A stretch of 64,000 nucleotides of DNA from positions 62,001 to 126,000 of the forward strand of contig JAIXSZ010000033.1 of assembly GCA_027484425.1 (NCBI GenBank), read 5' to 3'. The notes beneath the pieces were generated by a model, which worked only from the letters and a program-made list of their open reading frames with translations, did no database searches and was not told where the DNA came from. Position numbers and translations under genes: made by a program. This stretch comes from Sphingobacteriales bacterium. GTDB lineage: Bacteria > Bacteroidota > Bacteroidia > Chitinophagales > Chitinophagaceae. Positions 34,766 through 44,170 of the stretch are shown piece after piece (the first letter of the stretch is position 1; each line of letters starts with the position of its first letter).

Positions 34766-36368
34766 TTTGAATAGATTTAGGTATACTGAAATAGAATGTT
34801 GCCCCTTCATTTTCTGCTCCTTCTGCCCACACTCTCCCTCCATGTTTTGTTACTATCCTTTGCACAAGTGCTAGCCCTACCCCTGTGCCATCAAAGTCTG
34901 CCTTATTATGCAATCGTTGAAACACTCCAAACAATTTATGAATATATTTCATGTCAAATCCAACCCCATTATCCTTTACTGAGTATATAACTTCAGTAGC
35001 ATTTTCATTGGAGTTAATTGTAATGTGAGGGTTGTCTTTCTTAGATGAGTATTTTATCGCATTTGATATCAAATTACTCCACACATGTCGAATTAATACT
35101 CCATCACAATTTACTGCTATCAATTCATTTGTTTCAAATGTTACAGACCTTGTTTGCAGAGATATCTGCTCTTTAATTGTGCTAATCACTATTGCATTCA
35201 TGTCTGCATATTGTACGGTCAGCTCCTTTCTACCCATACGTGCCAAATTCAATAGCGAATCTATAAGTTTACCCATGTGTCTGGTATTGTACATTATTAT
35301 GTCCAATAGTCTTATCCCTTCCACATTTAGTTCTTTTTTATAATCCGCATGCAACATGTCTGCATATCCATTTATTATTCTTAGAGGAGCTCTTAGATCG
35401 TGCGACACTGAATATGAAAATCCTTCTAATTCTTTATTAGCTGCCTCTAGCTGAATCGTGCGCTCAATTATTTTTCTTTCCAAATTCTCATTTAATTGTC
35501 GCACTTCTAACTCAGCAGTCCTTATTTTCGTTATGTCTCTAAAGTTAAATACTAGTGCATGCACTGCGGTATTTTCTAGCAAATTGCACACCGTGCCTTC
35601 TATATTAATGTAGCCTCTTTGCTTGTGATATAGTCTTATTTCCGCTCGTTGTGGTTTACGTGGTGTTTTTATTGCTTTGGCTATTGTATCTTTAAGTATA
35701 TCAATATCATCTGGATGTACTAGTGTGGACCAATGCGCTTCTTTGCTTTCTTCTTCAGTTCTACCGCTAAGTTCAAAAGCCGATTTGTTTGAATATATGC
35801 CCTCCAGGTTTCCATTCATCAATGATATTGCATCTGCACTATTCTCAATAATGGACTTGAATTTAAACTCAGTTAATCTTATCTCTTGTGTTTTTTCTTC
35901 AATTATTTGCTCTAATTCCTCATTCATTCTCCTTACCGCCTCTTCTGCATTTTTCCTTCTTTGTATCTCTGCTTCTAGCTCTGGGATGGTTTTTGTGGCA
36001 AATGCAGATGGTAGAAATTTTATAAGAGCAACCACAGTCACCCAACTGATTATTGCAGTCACAAACTTCGCTAAAGAATTCAATCTGTAAACTGGTATCC
36101 AGAACATCATTGCATCAATAAAATGGGTGATGCCACATGCTAATATGAACGCCGCAAAAAGATAGTAGAGTTTTACGTAATAGGCGTTATTCTTCCTTAC
36201 AACATATCTTAGAATTATAAACGGAATTGCAAAATAGGCTGCCCATATCATTATGTCACTAACAATGTAAAGCCATCCTTCAAACTCACTCCATTTACCA
36301 CAATGCCATCTTGCCGGCCAGTCAGAAGTAGAAAATAGTTTTCTGAAATATTCAAAAACCTGATTCAT
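34749..36368 (-). CDS. Ethylene-receptor-like (ETR1-type) sensor histidine kinase
   Basis: A 539-residue kinase. Three membrane helices (about 36-55, 65-88 and 98-121) align without gaps through the first two helices to the Arabidopsis ETR1 ethylene-binding domain. D38, Y45, I48, P49, I75, C78 and H82 match ETR1 D25, Y32, I35, P36, I62, C65 and H69; C and H are the copper ligands. K101 also fits the lysine of the third helix. Then come a coiled-coil, a PAS domain (165-285), HisKA with H323 (YSVSHDLRAPLR) and HATPase (NLISNAIKY, DNGVGF, GTGVGLALV). It starts an operon with the Rcp1-like receiver. Confidence 0.88.
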   Translation of the reverse strand: MNQVFEYFRKLFSTSDWPARWHCGKWSEFEGWLYIVSDIMIWAAYFAIPFIILRYVVRKNNAYYVKLYYLFAAFILACGITHFIDAMMFWIPVYRLNSLAKFVTAIISWVTVVALIKFLPSAFATKTIPELEAEIQRRKNAEEAVRRMNEELEQIIEEKTQEIRLTEFKFKSIIENSADAISLMNGNLEGIYSNKSAFELSGRTEEESKEAHWSTLVHPDDIDILKDTIAKAIKTPRKPQRAEIRLYHKQRGYINIEGTVCNLLENTAVHALVFNFRDITKIRTAELEVRQLNENLERKIIERTIQLEAANKELEGFSYSVSHDLRAPLRIINGYADMLHADYKKELNVEGIRLLDIIMYNTRHMGKLIDSLLNLARMGRKELTVQYADMNAIVISTIKEQISLQTRSVTFETNELIAVNCDGVLIRHVWSNLISNAIKYSSKKDNPHITINSNENATEVIYSVKDNGVGFDMKYIHKLFGVFQRLHNKADFDGTGVGLALVQRIVTKHGGRVWAEGAENEGATFYFSIPKSIQNEQQY

Positions 36369-36474
36369 GGATATATTAAAGTTAAAAACTTTGAACAGAC
36401 TGATTTCGAAGAATTATATCTTTGCATTCCTACAATAATCCAGCGTATTATTTTCAATAAATCAGTAATGTAAT

Positions 36475-36494
36475 GATACAAAAGTATTTGTATC
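36475..36494 (-). promoter_or_regulatory. Perfect inverted repeat over the kinase promoter
   Basis: GATACAAA (36475-36482) and TTTGTATC (36487-36494) are perfect inverted copies around AGTA. On the minus strand the centre includes a -7 box TACTTTTG (36479-36486), about 110 bases before the kinase ATG. This is a plausible operator for an unidentified regulator. The rest of the 244-base gap to chrA is AT-rich. Confidence 0.45.
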
Positions 36495-36612
36495 GTAATA
36501 CTCTATTTTAGCATAATATATTTCGTTAATCATAGTGCCCTATTGATTACAGCGTTATATAATATTCGACTTGATATAGCAACTTTAGAAAATTACTTTC
36601 GTTGTGATAATC

Positions 36613-37848
36613 TCAATGCAAACTCCAGCCCAGTAGCAGCCAACCCAAAACAATCAACGGAGATGGTATTTTAGAATAATATAACAGGCAAAATGTTATC
36701 ACTACTACTATCAAATTTGTCCATTCAAACGATAAAACTTCGTCAAATGCAATAGATCTAAACAAAAATATCCCAGACGCCCATATTATACCTACAATTG
36801 CGGCATTTATTCCTTCTAATGCTCTAAAGATTATAACGTGATGTTTTAGATTCTCATAAATGGGAAATAGGAAGAATAACATAAGTGTACTTGGTAAAAA
36901 GACTGCTATTGTGGCAACTATGGCCCCAGTGGCTTGCCACATTCCACCATACTGGCTCATGGCCATCCCCCCTACAAAAGAACATATCGAAAAAACGGGA
37001 CCAGGCATTGCTTGTACTAATCCATATCCTGTAAGAAGTTGGCCTGATGTAAGTAATCTGCTATTACTTCTACTCACAAACTGATAATACATCATAGGTA
37101 GTAATGCCTGACCTCCACCAAATACGATAGCTCCAAAGCGATAAAAATTTTCAAAAAGATTAAATATTCTACCGTGTTGCCAATTGTCAGTTCTGGCAAG
37201 TTCGCTCACTACACCAGCGGCAACAAATATTAACCCAAATGCCCACAAATGCACCCATTTAATACGCTTAGGTTTATGTCTTGTATCAGGTATTCTGTTA
37301 TTACTAAAGTTACTTACAATACCAGAAATCACCAGAATAATAGGAAAAACCCAAGGTGAGTTAATAAATAATGTAGCCACCAAACTACCTATCATAATGG
37401 CTGCAGTTGCAATAAATTTTATGCTTGTTTGCATCATCTTGGCTGCTGCAAAAAACACAAACCCAACAGACATTGGCTGGATATAACTAAATAAATGCAA
37501 AGGGAGATATTGTGTTGCTTGTCCTGCCCCAATGTGATAATGATATATGATAAAGGAAAATATACCCATAATCATTGAAGCAGGAAATATCCAAATCAAC
37601 AGCGTTATTAATGCTAATGAAATCCCTCCTCGCTTCAAAGCTATCAGCATTACTGTTTGGGTAGAAGATGGCCCAGGCAGCATTTGGCAAAACGAATTAT
37701 ACTCAAGTAGTTCTTCTTCGGTTATGTCCTTACGTTTTTGCACAAAGGTTTTCACCATCATACCCATATGGCCTTGCGGTCCACCAAAGGCGGTGAATGA
37801 GTAAACAAATACTGCTTTAAGAAAGGGTATGTGCCGCAGTAGCATCAT
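36613..37848 (-). CDS. chrA: Chromate transporter (long, two-domain CHR family)
   Basis: A 411-residue membrane protein made of two homologous halves. Half one starts FLKAVFVYSFTAFGGPQGHMGMM and has EYNSFCQMLPGPSSTQT. Half two repeats with FYRFGAIVFGGGQALLPMM and GYGLVQAMPGPVFSI. The duplicated FGG.Q and .PGP motifs define the long-chain CHR family, which exports chromate by proton antiport. It is isolated from other metal genes; the neighbouring TetR-efflux operon is divergent. Confidence 0.93.
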   Translation of the reverse strand: MMLLRHIPFLKAVFVYSFTAFGGPQGHMGMMVKTFVQKRKDITEEELLEYNSFCQMLPGPSSTQTVMLIALKRGGISLALITLLIWIFPASMIMGIFSFIIYHYHIGAGQATQYLPLHLFSYIQPMSVGFVFFAAAKMMQTSIKFIATAAIMIGSLVATLFINSPWVFPIILVISGIVSNFSNNRIPDTRHKPKRIKWVHLWAFGLIFVAAGVVSELARTDNWQHGRIFNLFENFYRFGAIVFGGGQALLPMMYYQFVSRSNSRLLTSGQLLTGYGLVQAMPGPVFSICSFVGGMAMSQYGGMWQATGAIVATIAVFLPSTLMLFFLFPIYENLKHHVIIFRALEGINAAIVGIIWASGIFLFRSIAFDEVLSFEWTNLIVVVITFCLLYYSKIPSPLIVLGWLLLGWSLH

Positions 37849-38039
37849 CCAATTGCTATTTTATTATTCAAGGTACTAAATTATCTAGCTTAAACTAATT
37901 TTTCTTATTTTCTTTTTTAATATACATGAGCTTTGTTAATCTCTGCCTAGTAAATTCACTTAATCATTATATGTTTTAAATGCTTCTTGCTCCTTTTTTT
38001 GTCCATGCCCAATCTGTATATTTCATTGTTAAATATCAA

Positions 38040-38078
38040 TCAAACGTTTGTTTAAATTCAAACGTTTGTTTAATTTCG
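38040..38078 (+). promoter_or_regulatory. Duplicated TetR operator over the efflux operon promoter
   Basis: The palindrome CAAACGTTTG occurs at 38041-38050 and again at 38059-38068, inside an 18-base direct repeat with a TTTAA spacer. The 3' half of the first copy supplies a TTTG -33 element (38047-38050). TAATTTCG (38071-38078) is a -7 box 20 bases downstream, one base off consensus. A repressor bound here would cover the promoter. The neighbouring tetR gene starts 19 bases later. Confidence 0.7.
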
Positions 38079-38096
38079 CAAAAAATATTCCTGAGA

Positions 38097-38726
38097 ATGG
38101 AGTTCAATGAAAAAAAGCAGTCTATTATAGCCATTGCTGAAAAACTATTCTCTGTCAATGGTTTTGACGGAACCTCAGTAAGGGATATTGCAAATGAAGC
38201 AGGTGTTAATGTTGCAATGATCTCTTATTACTTTGGCTCTAAAGAAAAACTTATGGAAGCGGTTTTCGAACAGAAAACCAATGTTATGAGACTTAAAGTT
38301 GAAAATTTAATACAAAACTCAGAATTATCAAGCCTTCAAAAAATATACTCGCTCATTGATGATTATGTTAACAAGTTTATGAATCAGCAGCAGTTTCAAA
38401 AGATAATGTTGCTCGAACAACTTGTTGACAAAAACGGAGTTGTACCTCAACTAATTTATGAACTGAAAAAGAGAAATATTGTCTCTATTGAAAAACTAAT
38501 CCACAAGGGACAAAGTAATGGAGAGTTTATTACAGAAATTGATATCCCTTTAATGATGAATACAATGGTGGGTACTGTTAGTCATATGATTATTTCTAAA
38601 CGTTTCTATAAAGATGTTAATAATTTAGAACATCTAAGCGAATCAGAGTTTAAAGAATACATAATTAATAAACTAAGTAATCACCTGAAAAAACTTTTTA
38701 AAGTAATTCTTACCAATGAAGCATAA
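38097..38726 (+). CDS. TetR/AcrR family transcriptional regulator
   Basis: A 209-residue repressor. The N-terminal helix-turn-helix (residues about 8-55; IIAIAEKLFSVNGFDGTSVRDIANEAGV, SYYFGSKEKLMEAVF) has the standard TetR order. The C-terminal half is a helical ligand and dimer domain. ATG 38097 is chosen because the upstream frame runs through the operators and -7 box. It is probably autoregulated through the CAAACGTTTG repeats. The next gene (TolC-like) overlaps by 11 bases, so regulator and pump form one operon. Confidence 0.92.
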   Translation: MEFNEKKQSIIAIAEKLFSVNGFDGTSVRDIANEAGVNVAMISYYFGSKEKLMEAVFEQKTNVMRLKVENLIQNSELSSLQKIYSLIDDYVNKFMNQQQFQKIMLLEQLVDKNGVVPQLIYELKKRNIVSIEKLIHKGQSNGEFITEIDIPLMMNTMVGTVSHMIISKRFYKDVNNLEHLSESEFKEYIINKLSNHLKKLFKVILTNEA

Positions 38727-40056
38727 TTTTTTAACACTCGTTGTGGCTATTGTTTGTTCCACATTCACTTGTTTACCTCAAGTGTGGGCACAAGATGTCC
38801 GACCACTGCTTTTGTCTGAAGCAATTAATATGAGTCTGCAAAACAGCGGAAAACTAAAAATTGCTAATGCTAAAGTTGAGGAAGCATTGGCTGTGCTTCG
38901 CGAATCTCAAAACAATCGATTACCAGATTTAAAAGCTTCTGCATCTTATCTGAGGCTAAATGCCCCTGATGTTACTTTGAAAATGAACGCTTCAGGTTCA
39001 CAAACAGGTGAGGATAATACTCGCAGCAGTATACCCCAAGTCGATCAAGCAGCCTATGCGCTGATCAATGCTTCTATGCCTTTATTCGCTGGTTTCAGAA
39101 TCAAATACGGTATAGAATCTGCTAAATATTTAGAACTGGCAGCTAGGCTTGATGCCGAAAAAGATAAAGAAGAAGTTATTCAAAACGTAATTAGTGCATA
39201 CAGTAATCTATACAAAGCACATAAGTCAGTTGCTTTAGTGAAAGAGAATCTAGATAGAGAACAACAAAGGGTAGCAGACTTCTCTAATTTGGAGAAGAAT
39301 GGAGTTATGGCCAGAAATGACCTATTGAAAGCACAATTGCAAAAATCCAATATTGAACTGGCATTACTAGATGCACAAAATAATTTGAATATCACCAATG
39401 TAAACATGAATCTCATGTTGGGTTTACCTGTATCTAGTCTATTAGTTCCAGATAGTACTGCATTTGAAGTTGCACCATTGCCCGGCACCATTAATGATTG
39501 GATAGATAAAGCTCTTGCCAATCGCAAAGATCGAGCTGCTCTAGCATTGCGTATCCAGGCAGCTAATACTGCAATAAAGGCAAATAAAGGTGCTTATTAT
39601 CCTTCTCTGGCTTTTACAGGTGGCTATGTAGCTGCCAACGTTCCCAATTTGCTCATATTATCTAATGCTCTTAACGCTGGTATAGGCTTGCAATACGACC
39701 TTGCCTCACTATATAAAACAAGCGCAAAAGTTGATGCCGCAAAAGCTCGTCTCCATCAAGTTCAAGCAGCTGATGGTATACTTGCAGACCAAGTAAAACT
39801 TGAGATTTTCAACGCATATCAAAACTATATCGTTAGCGTAAGAAAGATTAGTGTTTACAAAGAATCAGTAGAACAAGCCAATGAGAATTACCGTATCACA
39901 AAGAATAAGTTCGACAATAGCTTAGTTACAACAACCGAACTACTAGATGCCGATGTGGCTCAATTACAGGCTCAACTAAATTACGCTTTTTCTAAAACGG
40001 ATGCTGCAGTTGCCTACAAAAAGCTAGAACAAACAGCAGGCACACTAAAACAATAA
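38716..40056 (+). CDS. TolC family outer-membrane efflux protein
   Basis: A 446-residue exported protein with a signal peptide (1-25, ending VWAQ). Two OEP repeats follow, with the helical segments INMSLQNSGKLKIANAKVEEAL, NVISAYSNLYKAHKSV and EIFNAYQNYIVSVRKI. It forms the trimeric outer-membrane duct of the pump. It overlaps the tetR stop by 11 bases, and the HlyD-like gene follows after 26. Confidence 0.92.
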   Translation: MKHNFLTLVVAIVCSTFTCLPQVWAQDVRPLLLSEAINMSLQNSGKLKIANAKVEEALAVLRESQNNRLPDLKASASYLRLNAPDVTLKMNASGSQTGEDNTRSSIPQVDQAAYALINASMPLFAGFRIKYGIESAKYLELAARLDAEKDKEEVIQNVISAYSNLYKAHKSVALVKENLDREQQRVADFSNLEKNGVMARNDLLKAQLQKSNIELALLDAQNNLNITNVNMNLMLGLPVSSLLVPDSTAFEVAPLPGTINDWIDKALANRKDRAALALRIQAANTAIKANKGAYYPSLAFTGGYVAANVPNLLILSNALNAGIGLQYDLASLYKTSAKVDAAKARLHQVQAADGILADQVKLEIFNAYQNYIVSVRKISVYKESVEQANENYRITKNKFDNSLVTTTELLDADVAQLQAQLNYAFSKTDAAVAYKKLEQTAGTLKQ

Positions 40057-40082
40057 TTAACACACAGAAAATCATAAATATT

Positions 40083-41183
40083 ATGAGCAATCAACAAAAT
40101 ATTCAAGAGCAATCACCCAAAAAGACAAACAAAAAATTCATGCTGGTTTTGGTGCTATTGGTGGGCGTGGGTGGTGCATTTGGAATAACTAAGTATATAC
40201 ATGCACAGCATCACGAAGAGACAGAAGATGCACAAATAGAGGCAAACATAAGCCCAGTAATTCCAAGAGTATCTGGTTATATCACTGAGGTAAGAGTAGA
40301 AGATAATCAAAAAGTGAAAAAAGGTGACACACTTGTTATACTTGACAACCGGAGCGAGTTAATACAGGTAGAGCAAGCTAAGGCTGCTCTTGCAGCAGTA
40401 GAGCAAAACCTTTCTGTTGCCAATGCCAGTACAGCTGCTTCCAGAGCCAGCGTATATTCTTATGAGGCAAATGTAGCTACTGCTGATGCTCAAATAGAGG
40501 CTGCGAAAATCACACTTAAGCGAGCAACTCAGGATTATGACCGTTACGCCAATCTTATTAAAGATCATTCTATCACTTTACAGCAATTCGAACAAGCTGA
40601 AGCTGCAAAAATGATAGCGGAAAGGCAATTACAGGTGCTTACAGATCAGAAAAATGCAACTGTCCGTCAGGTGAAGGCTATCTCATCGCAGAGTGTTGCT
40701 ACAGCGCAACAGGTTGGGGTTGTAAATGCCAACATTATGCAACGAAGGGCAGATCTTTCTAATGCGGAACTGAACCTATCTTATACAATTATTACCGCGC
40801 CTCAAGATGGTAAAGTATCAAAGATTAATGTGCACGTTGGTCAACTACTGCAGGCTGGTCAAATGTTGTTCAGTGTAGTTATGGATACGAACCCGTGGGT
40901 TGTTGCTAACTTCAAAGAAACACAACTTACCAAAATGCACATCGGTCAGTCTGTTTCTATCAAGGTAGATGCATTTCCAAATATGGAATTCCAAGGAAAG
41001 GTAGCTTCCTTTTCACCTGCTACAGGTTCACGTTTTGCGCTCCTTCCTCCCGATAATGCCTCTGGTAACTTTGTCAAGGTAGTGCAAAGATTACCAGTAA
41101 AAATAGAGTTTACAGGCAATAACCCTGCTACTCGTGAATTGAGACCAGGTATGAATGTAGGTGTTGATGTGCATGTAGAATAA
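40083..41183 (+). CDS. HlyD/EmrA-type membrane fusion protein
   Basis: A 366-residue periplasmic adaptor with one N-terminal membrane helix (FMLVLVLLVGVGGAFGI). A biotinyl-lipoyl segment (VIPRVSGYITEVRVEDNQKVKKGD) is split by a long coiled-coil hairpin (residues about 95-205), followed by IITAPQDGKVSKINVHVGQLL and a C-terminal beta domain. This is the EmrA/HlyD_3 arrangement. It links the DHA2 pump encoded next (29 bases downstream) to the TolC-like duct. Confidence 0.92.
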   Translation: MSNQQNIQEQSPKKTNKKFMLVLVLLVGVGGAFGITKYIHAQHHEETEDAQIEANISPVIPRVSGYITEVRVEDNQKVKKGDTLVILDNRSELIQVEQAKAALAAVEQNLSVANASTAASRASVYSYEANVATADAQIEAAKITLKRATQDYDRYANLIKDHSITLQQFEQAEAAKMIAERQLQVLTDQKNATVRQVKAISSQSVATAQQVGVVNANIMQRRADLSNAELNLSYTIITAPQDGKVSKINVHVGQLLQAGQMLFSVVMDTNPWVVANFKETQLTKMHIGQSVSIKVDAFPNMEFQGKVASFSPATGSRFALLPPDNASGNFVKVVQRLPVKIEFTGNNPATRELRPGMNVGVDVHVE

Positions 41184-41212
41184 TACCAAAAGATAACAAG
41201 AATAATCAATTA

Positions 41213-42790
41213 ATGGAGCAGGAATCACTGGTTGAGTACGGACCACGACGAGTAATAATTACCATCACCGCTATTTTTTGTGCACTACTCGAGATTGTAG
41301 ACACAACGATTGTCAATGTAGCCCTCAACGAAATGAAGGGTAATCTTGGCGCCACGCTTACCGAAATAGCCTGGGTTATTACCGCCTATGCCATAGGCAA
41401 TGTTATTATCGTTCCTATGACATCTTGGTTAGCTGCCCAGTTCGGTCGGCGCAACTATTTTGCTGCTTCTATCATCATTTTCACCGTCTCTTCGTTTCTC
41501 TGTGGCAATGCAAATGGCATTTGGGAGCTGGTATTCTTCCGTTTCATTCAGGGCCTAGGTGGTGGTGCTTTATTGGTTACATCACAAACTATCATAACCG
41601 AAAGTTATCCTCCCGAAAAACGAAGTATGGCGCAGGCAATTTATGGCTTGGGCGTTATCATCGGTCCTACTTTAGGACCACCATTGGGCGGCTACATTGT
41701 AGACCATTACTCTTGGCCTTATATCTTTTACATCAATATTCCCATAGGCATTATTGCAGCTATCCTTACTATCCAATATGTACGCAGCCCGAAGTACGCT
41801 GAGAAAAAAGCTGCCAAAGATGTAGACTGGGCAGGTATAGGTCTTCTGGCACTTTCTGTAGGCTCGCTTCAGTATGTTTTGGAGCGTGGTCAAGAAGACG
41901 ACTGGTTCAATAGCAACATTATTACTATGCTCACAGTTACTGCTGTTTTTGCATTCTTCTTTTTCATTTGGCGCGAGCTCACAGCACGAAATCCTATAGT
42001 TGAACTTCGAGTATTAAAGAATGGCAACCTTCGTGTAGGTACTATTTTGTCATTCATTCTCGGATTTGGATTATATGGGTCTACTTTCATCATTCCACTT
42101 TACACTCAGTCTATCCTTGGCTGGACCTCTCAGCAGTCAGGGGCGCTTATGATACCCGCAGCCCTAACTACAGCCTTTATGATGCCTCTTATTGGCAAAA
42201 TGTTGCAAAAGGGTGCCAAACAGCAGTATCTAGTAGCCGTTGGTATGCTGATATTTTTTATATACAGCTTTTGGGGTTATAAAATTCTCACGCCCGATAC
42301 CGGTGAATCTGCTTTCTTCTGGATGCTTATTGCACGTGGTGTAGGCATGGGTATGTTGTTCATCCCTATCACTGCATTATCACTATCTACACTAACTGGT
42401 CAGCAAATAGGGCAGGGTGCCTCATTTACAGGCATGATGCGCCAGTTGGGTGGCTCATTCGGCATTGCGCTTATCACCACCTATATGGCTCGTCAAAACG
42501 TAGTACATCGCAGCGCATTAGTGTCGCATTTGGCTATTGATGATCCCGCTGTGCAACAACGAGTTATCGGTTTACAGCGCAATTTTATGGCTAAAGGTTA
42601 TTCGCCCGATAAAGCCCTGAGTAGTGCACATCAGTCGCTCGACTATATGGTAATGAAGCAGGCTGCTGTGCTCTCCTATATGGATGTCTTTATGTTTATT
42701 GGTTTGATGTTTTTATTCTGCATTCCCTTCGTTCTGCTGGTAAAACAACAAAAAGCTAAACCCATAGACATGTCAGAGGCTATGCACTAA
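41213..42790 (+). CDS. DHA2 family (EmrB/QacA) multidrug MFS transporter
   Basis: A 525-residue permease with about 14 membrane helices. It has the drug:H+ antiporter motif D1-like LEIVDTTIVNVAL in helix 1, motif A (AAQFGRRN) after helix 2, and motif C (GPTLGPPLGGYIV) in helix 5. Together with the HlyD and TolC partners it makes a three-part export pump. Specific substrates cannot be read. It closes the tetR operon; the next gene is 86 bases away. Confidence 0.94.
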   Translation: MEQESLVEYGPRRVIITITAIFCALLEIVDTTIVNVALNEMKGNLGATLTEIAWVITAYAIGNVIIVPMTSWLAAQFGRRNYFAASIIIFTVSSFLCGNANGIWELVFFRFIQGLGGGALLVTSQTIITESYPPEKRSMAQAIYGLGVIIGPTLGPPLGGYIVDHYSWPYIFYINIPIGIIAAILTIQYVRSPKYAEKKAAKDVDWAGIGLLALSVGSLQYVLERGQEDDWFNSNIITMLTVTAVFAFFFFIWRELTARNPIVELRVLKNGNLRVGTILSFILGFGLYGSTFIIPLYTQSILGWTSQQSGALMIPAALTTAFMMPLIGKMLQKGAKQQYLVAVGMLIFFIYSFWGYKILTPDTGESAFFWMLIARGVGMGMLFIPITALSLSTLTGQQIGQGASFTGMMRQLGGSFGIALITTYMARQNVVHRSALVSHLAIDDPAVQQRVIGLQRNFMAKGYSPDKALSSAHQSLDYMVMKQAAVLSYMDVFMFIGLMFLFCIPFVLLVKQQKAKPIDMSEAMH

Positions 42791-42876
42791 GCCATGCTTT
42801 TGATGTCTGGTTATTTTCGGTTAATTTGCAGTACTGTTATGTGCAGTGGATGTGTGTAACATAAAGCGCTTTTTTT

Positions 42877-44154
42877 ATGAAAATCAGATTATTTCTCTGC
42901 CTGTCGTTGTTATTATTGCTTACAAACATTGCAGGTGCACAGTCTCGTGCCGATGTAGATATGGCTGTCAATAAGTTTCAGACTTTGTACAACAACAAAA
43001 AGTATGAGGATGTATTCAATATGTTCGCGCCACGCATCCAGTCATTGCTACCGCTCCCCAAAACACAGGAAATGATGGAAAAGCTCATCCAGCAGATGGG
43101 CGAAATGAAATCTTACACTTTCACCAAACAAGATCAGCAAGCTAACTTCTATAAAGCCACTTTTGCAAACGCTTCCCTTACTATTGTTGTTGGGTTGGAT
43201 AAAGACAACAAACTCGAGGTGTTTAGGTTTTTGCCACTACAAGAAGATCTGAGTAGCGCGCCAGATAACTCAAATTTTATTTATAAATCATCAACTGGTA
43301 GTATCAAAGGTACTATCCAGACTCCCGATAGTAAAAAGCCGGTTCCCATAGTACTCATTATTGCTGGCTCAGGTCCTACAGATCGCAATGGCAATCAGTC
43401 AAAAACGGTCAACAGCAATGCCTACAAAATGATTGCCGACTCATTATTAAAAGCAGGTATAGCCTCCCTTTGTTACGATAAACGTGGCGTGGCGGCTAGT
43501 GCTTCTGCACTCAAAGATGAATCAAAACTTAAGTTTGAAGACATGGTCAATGATGCTGTTGGTATCGTAAGAATGTTGAAGAACGATAATCGTTTTTCGT
43601 CAATTTACATTCTTGGTCACAGCGAAGGTTCTCTTATCGGTATGCTGGCTGCTGCCAAAGAACCCGTAGCTGGTTATATTTCTGTGTCTGGAATTGCTGA
43701 GCGCGCAGACAAAATCATTGTAAGGCAAATAGCCGCACAGTCAGAAGAACTTTCTCTTAAAGCTGCTTTTATGCTAGATAGTCTTCAGAATGGTCATGAA
43801 CTAAAAAATGTAGATGAAACACTTGCACCTTTGTTTCGTTCTTCCATTCAGCCATATATAGCTTCTTGGATAAAGTACGACCCCCAGGATGAAATTAAAA
43901 AACTAGCTGTCCCAGTATTGATTTTACAGGGCACTACTGACATTCAGGTTGCTGCAGAAGAGGCTGATAAACTAAAAGCCGCTTACCCCAAAGCCACTCT
44001 CAAAGTAATAGAGGGCATGAATCATGCACTAAAAAATTCCCCTGCCGACAGAACTAAAAATTTGGCTACCTACACCGACCCTAAACTACCCCTCAGCAAC
44101 GGTTTTATGCCTTCCTTGATAAGTTTTGTCAATAAAAACACTGGTAAAAAGTAG
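42877..44154 (+). CDS. Exported alpha/beta hydrolase with N-terminal DUF3887-like domain
   Basis: A 425-residue protein with a signal peptide (1-21, ending AGAQ). An NTF2-like DUF3887-type domain (about 25-120) is followed by an alpha/beta hydrolase fold (about 145-420): oxyanion loop GSGPTDRNG, nucleophile in GHSEG, acid in QGTTDIQV and histidine in GMNHALK. This pairing is common in Bacteroidota serine esterases or peptidases. The substrate is unknown. It is convergent with the GlmU-like gene, 16 bases apart. Confidence 0.9.
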   Translation: MKIRLFLCLSLLLLLTNIAGAQSRADVDMAVNKFQTLYNNKKYEDVFNMFAPRIQSLLPLPKTQEMMEKLIQQMGEMKSYTFTKQDQQANFYKATFANASLTIVVGLDKDNKLEVFRFLPLQEDLSSAPDNSNFIYKSSTGSIKGTIQTPDSKKPVPIVLIIAGSGPTDRNGNQSKTVNSNAYKMIADSLLKAGIASLCYDKRGVAASASALKDESKLKFEDMVNDAVGIVRMLKNDNRFSSIYILGHSEGSLIGMLAAAKEPVAGYISVSGIAERADKIIVRQIAAQSEELSLKAAFMLDSLQNGHELKNVDETLAPLFRSSIQPYIASWIKYDPQDEIKKLAVPVLILQGTTDIQVAAEEADKLKAAYPKATLKVIEGMNHALKNSPADRTKNLATYTDPKLPLSNGFMPSLISFVNKNTGKK

Positions 44155-44170
44155 TATAATTTAGGCGGAA

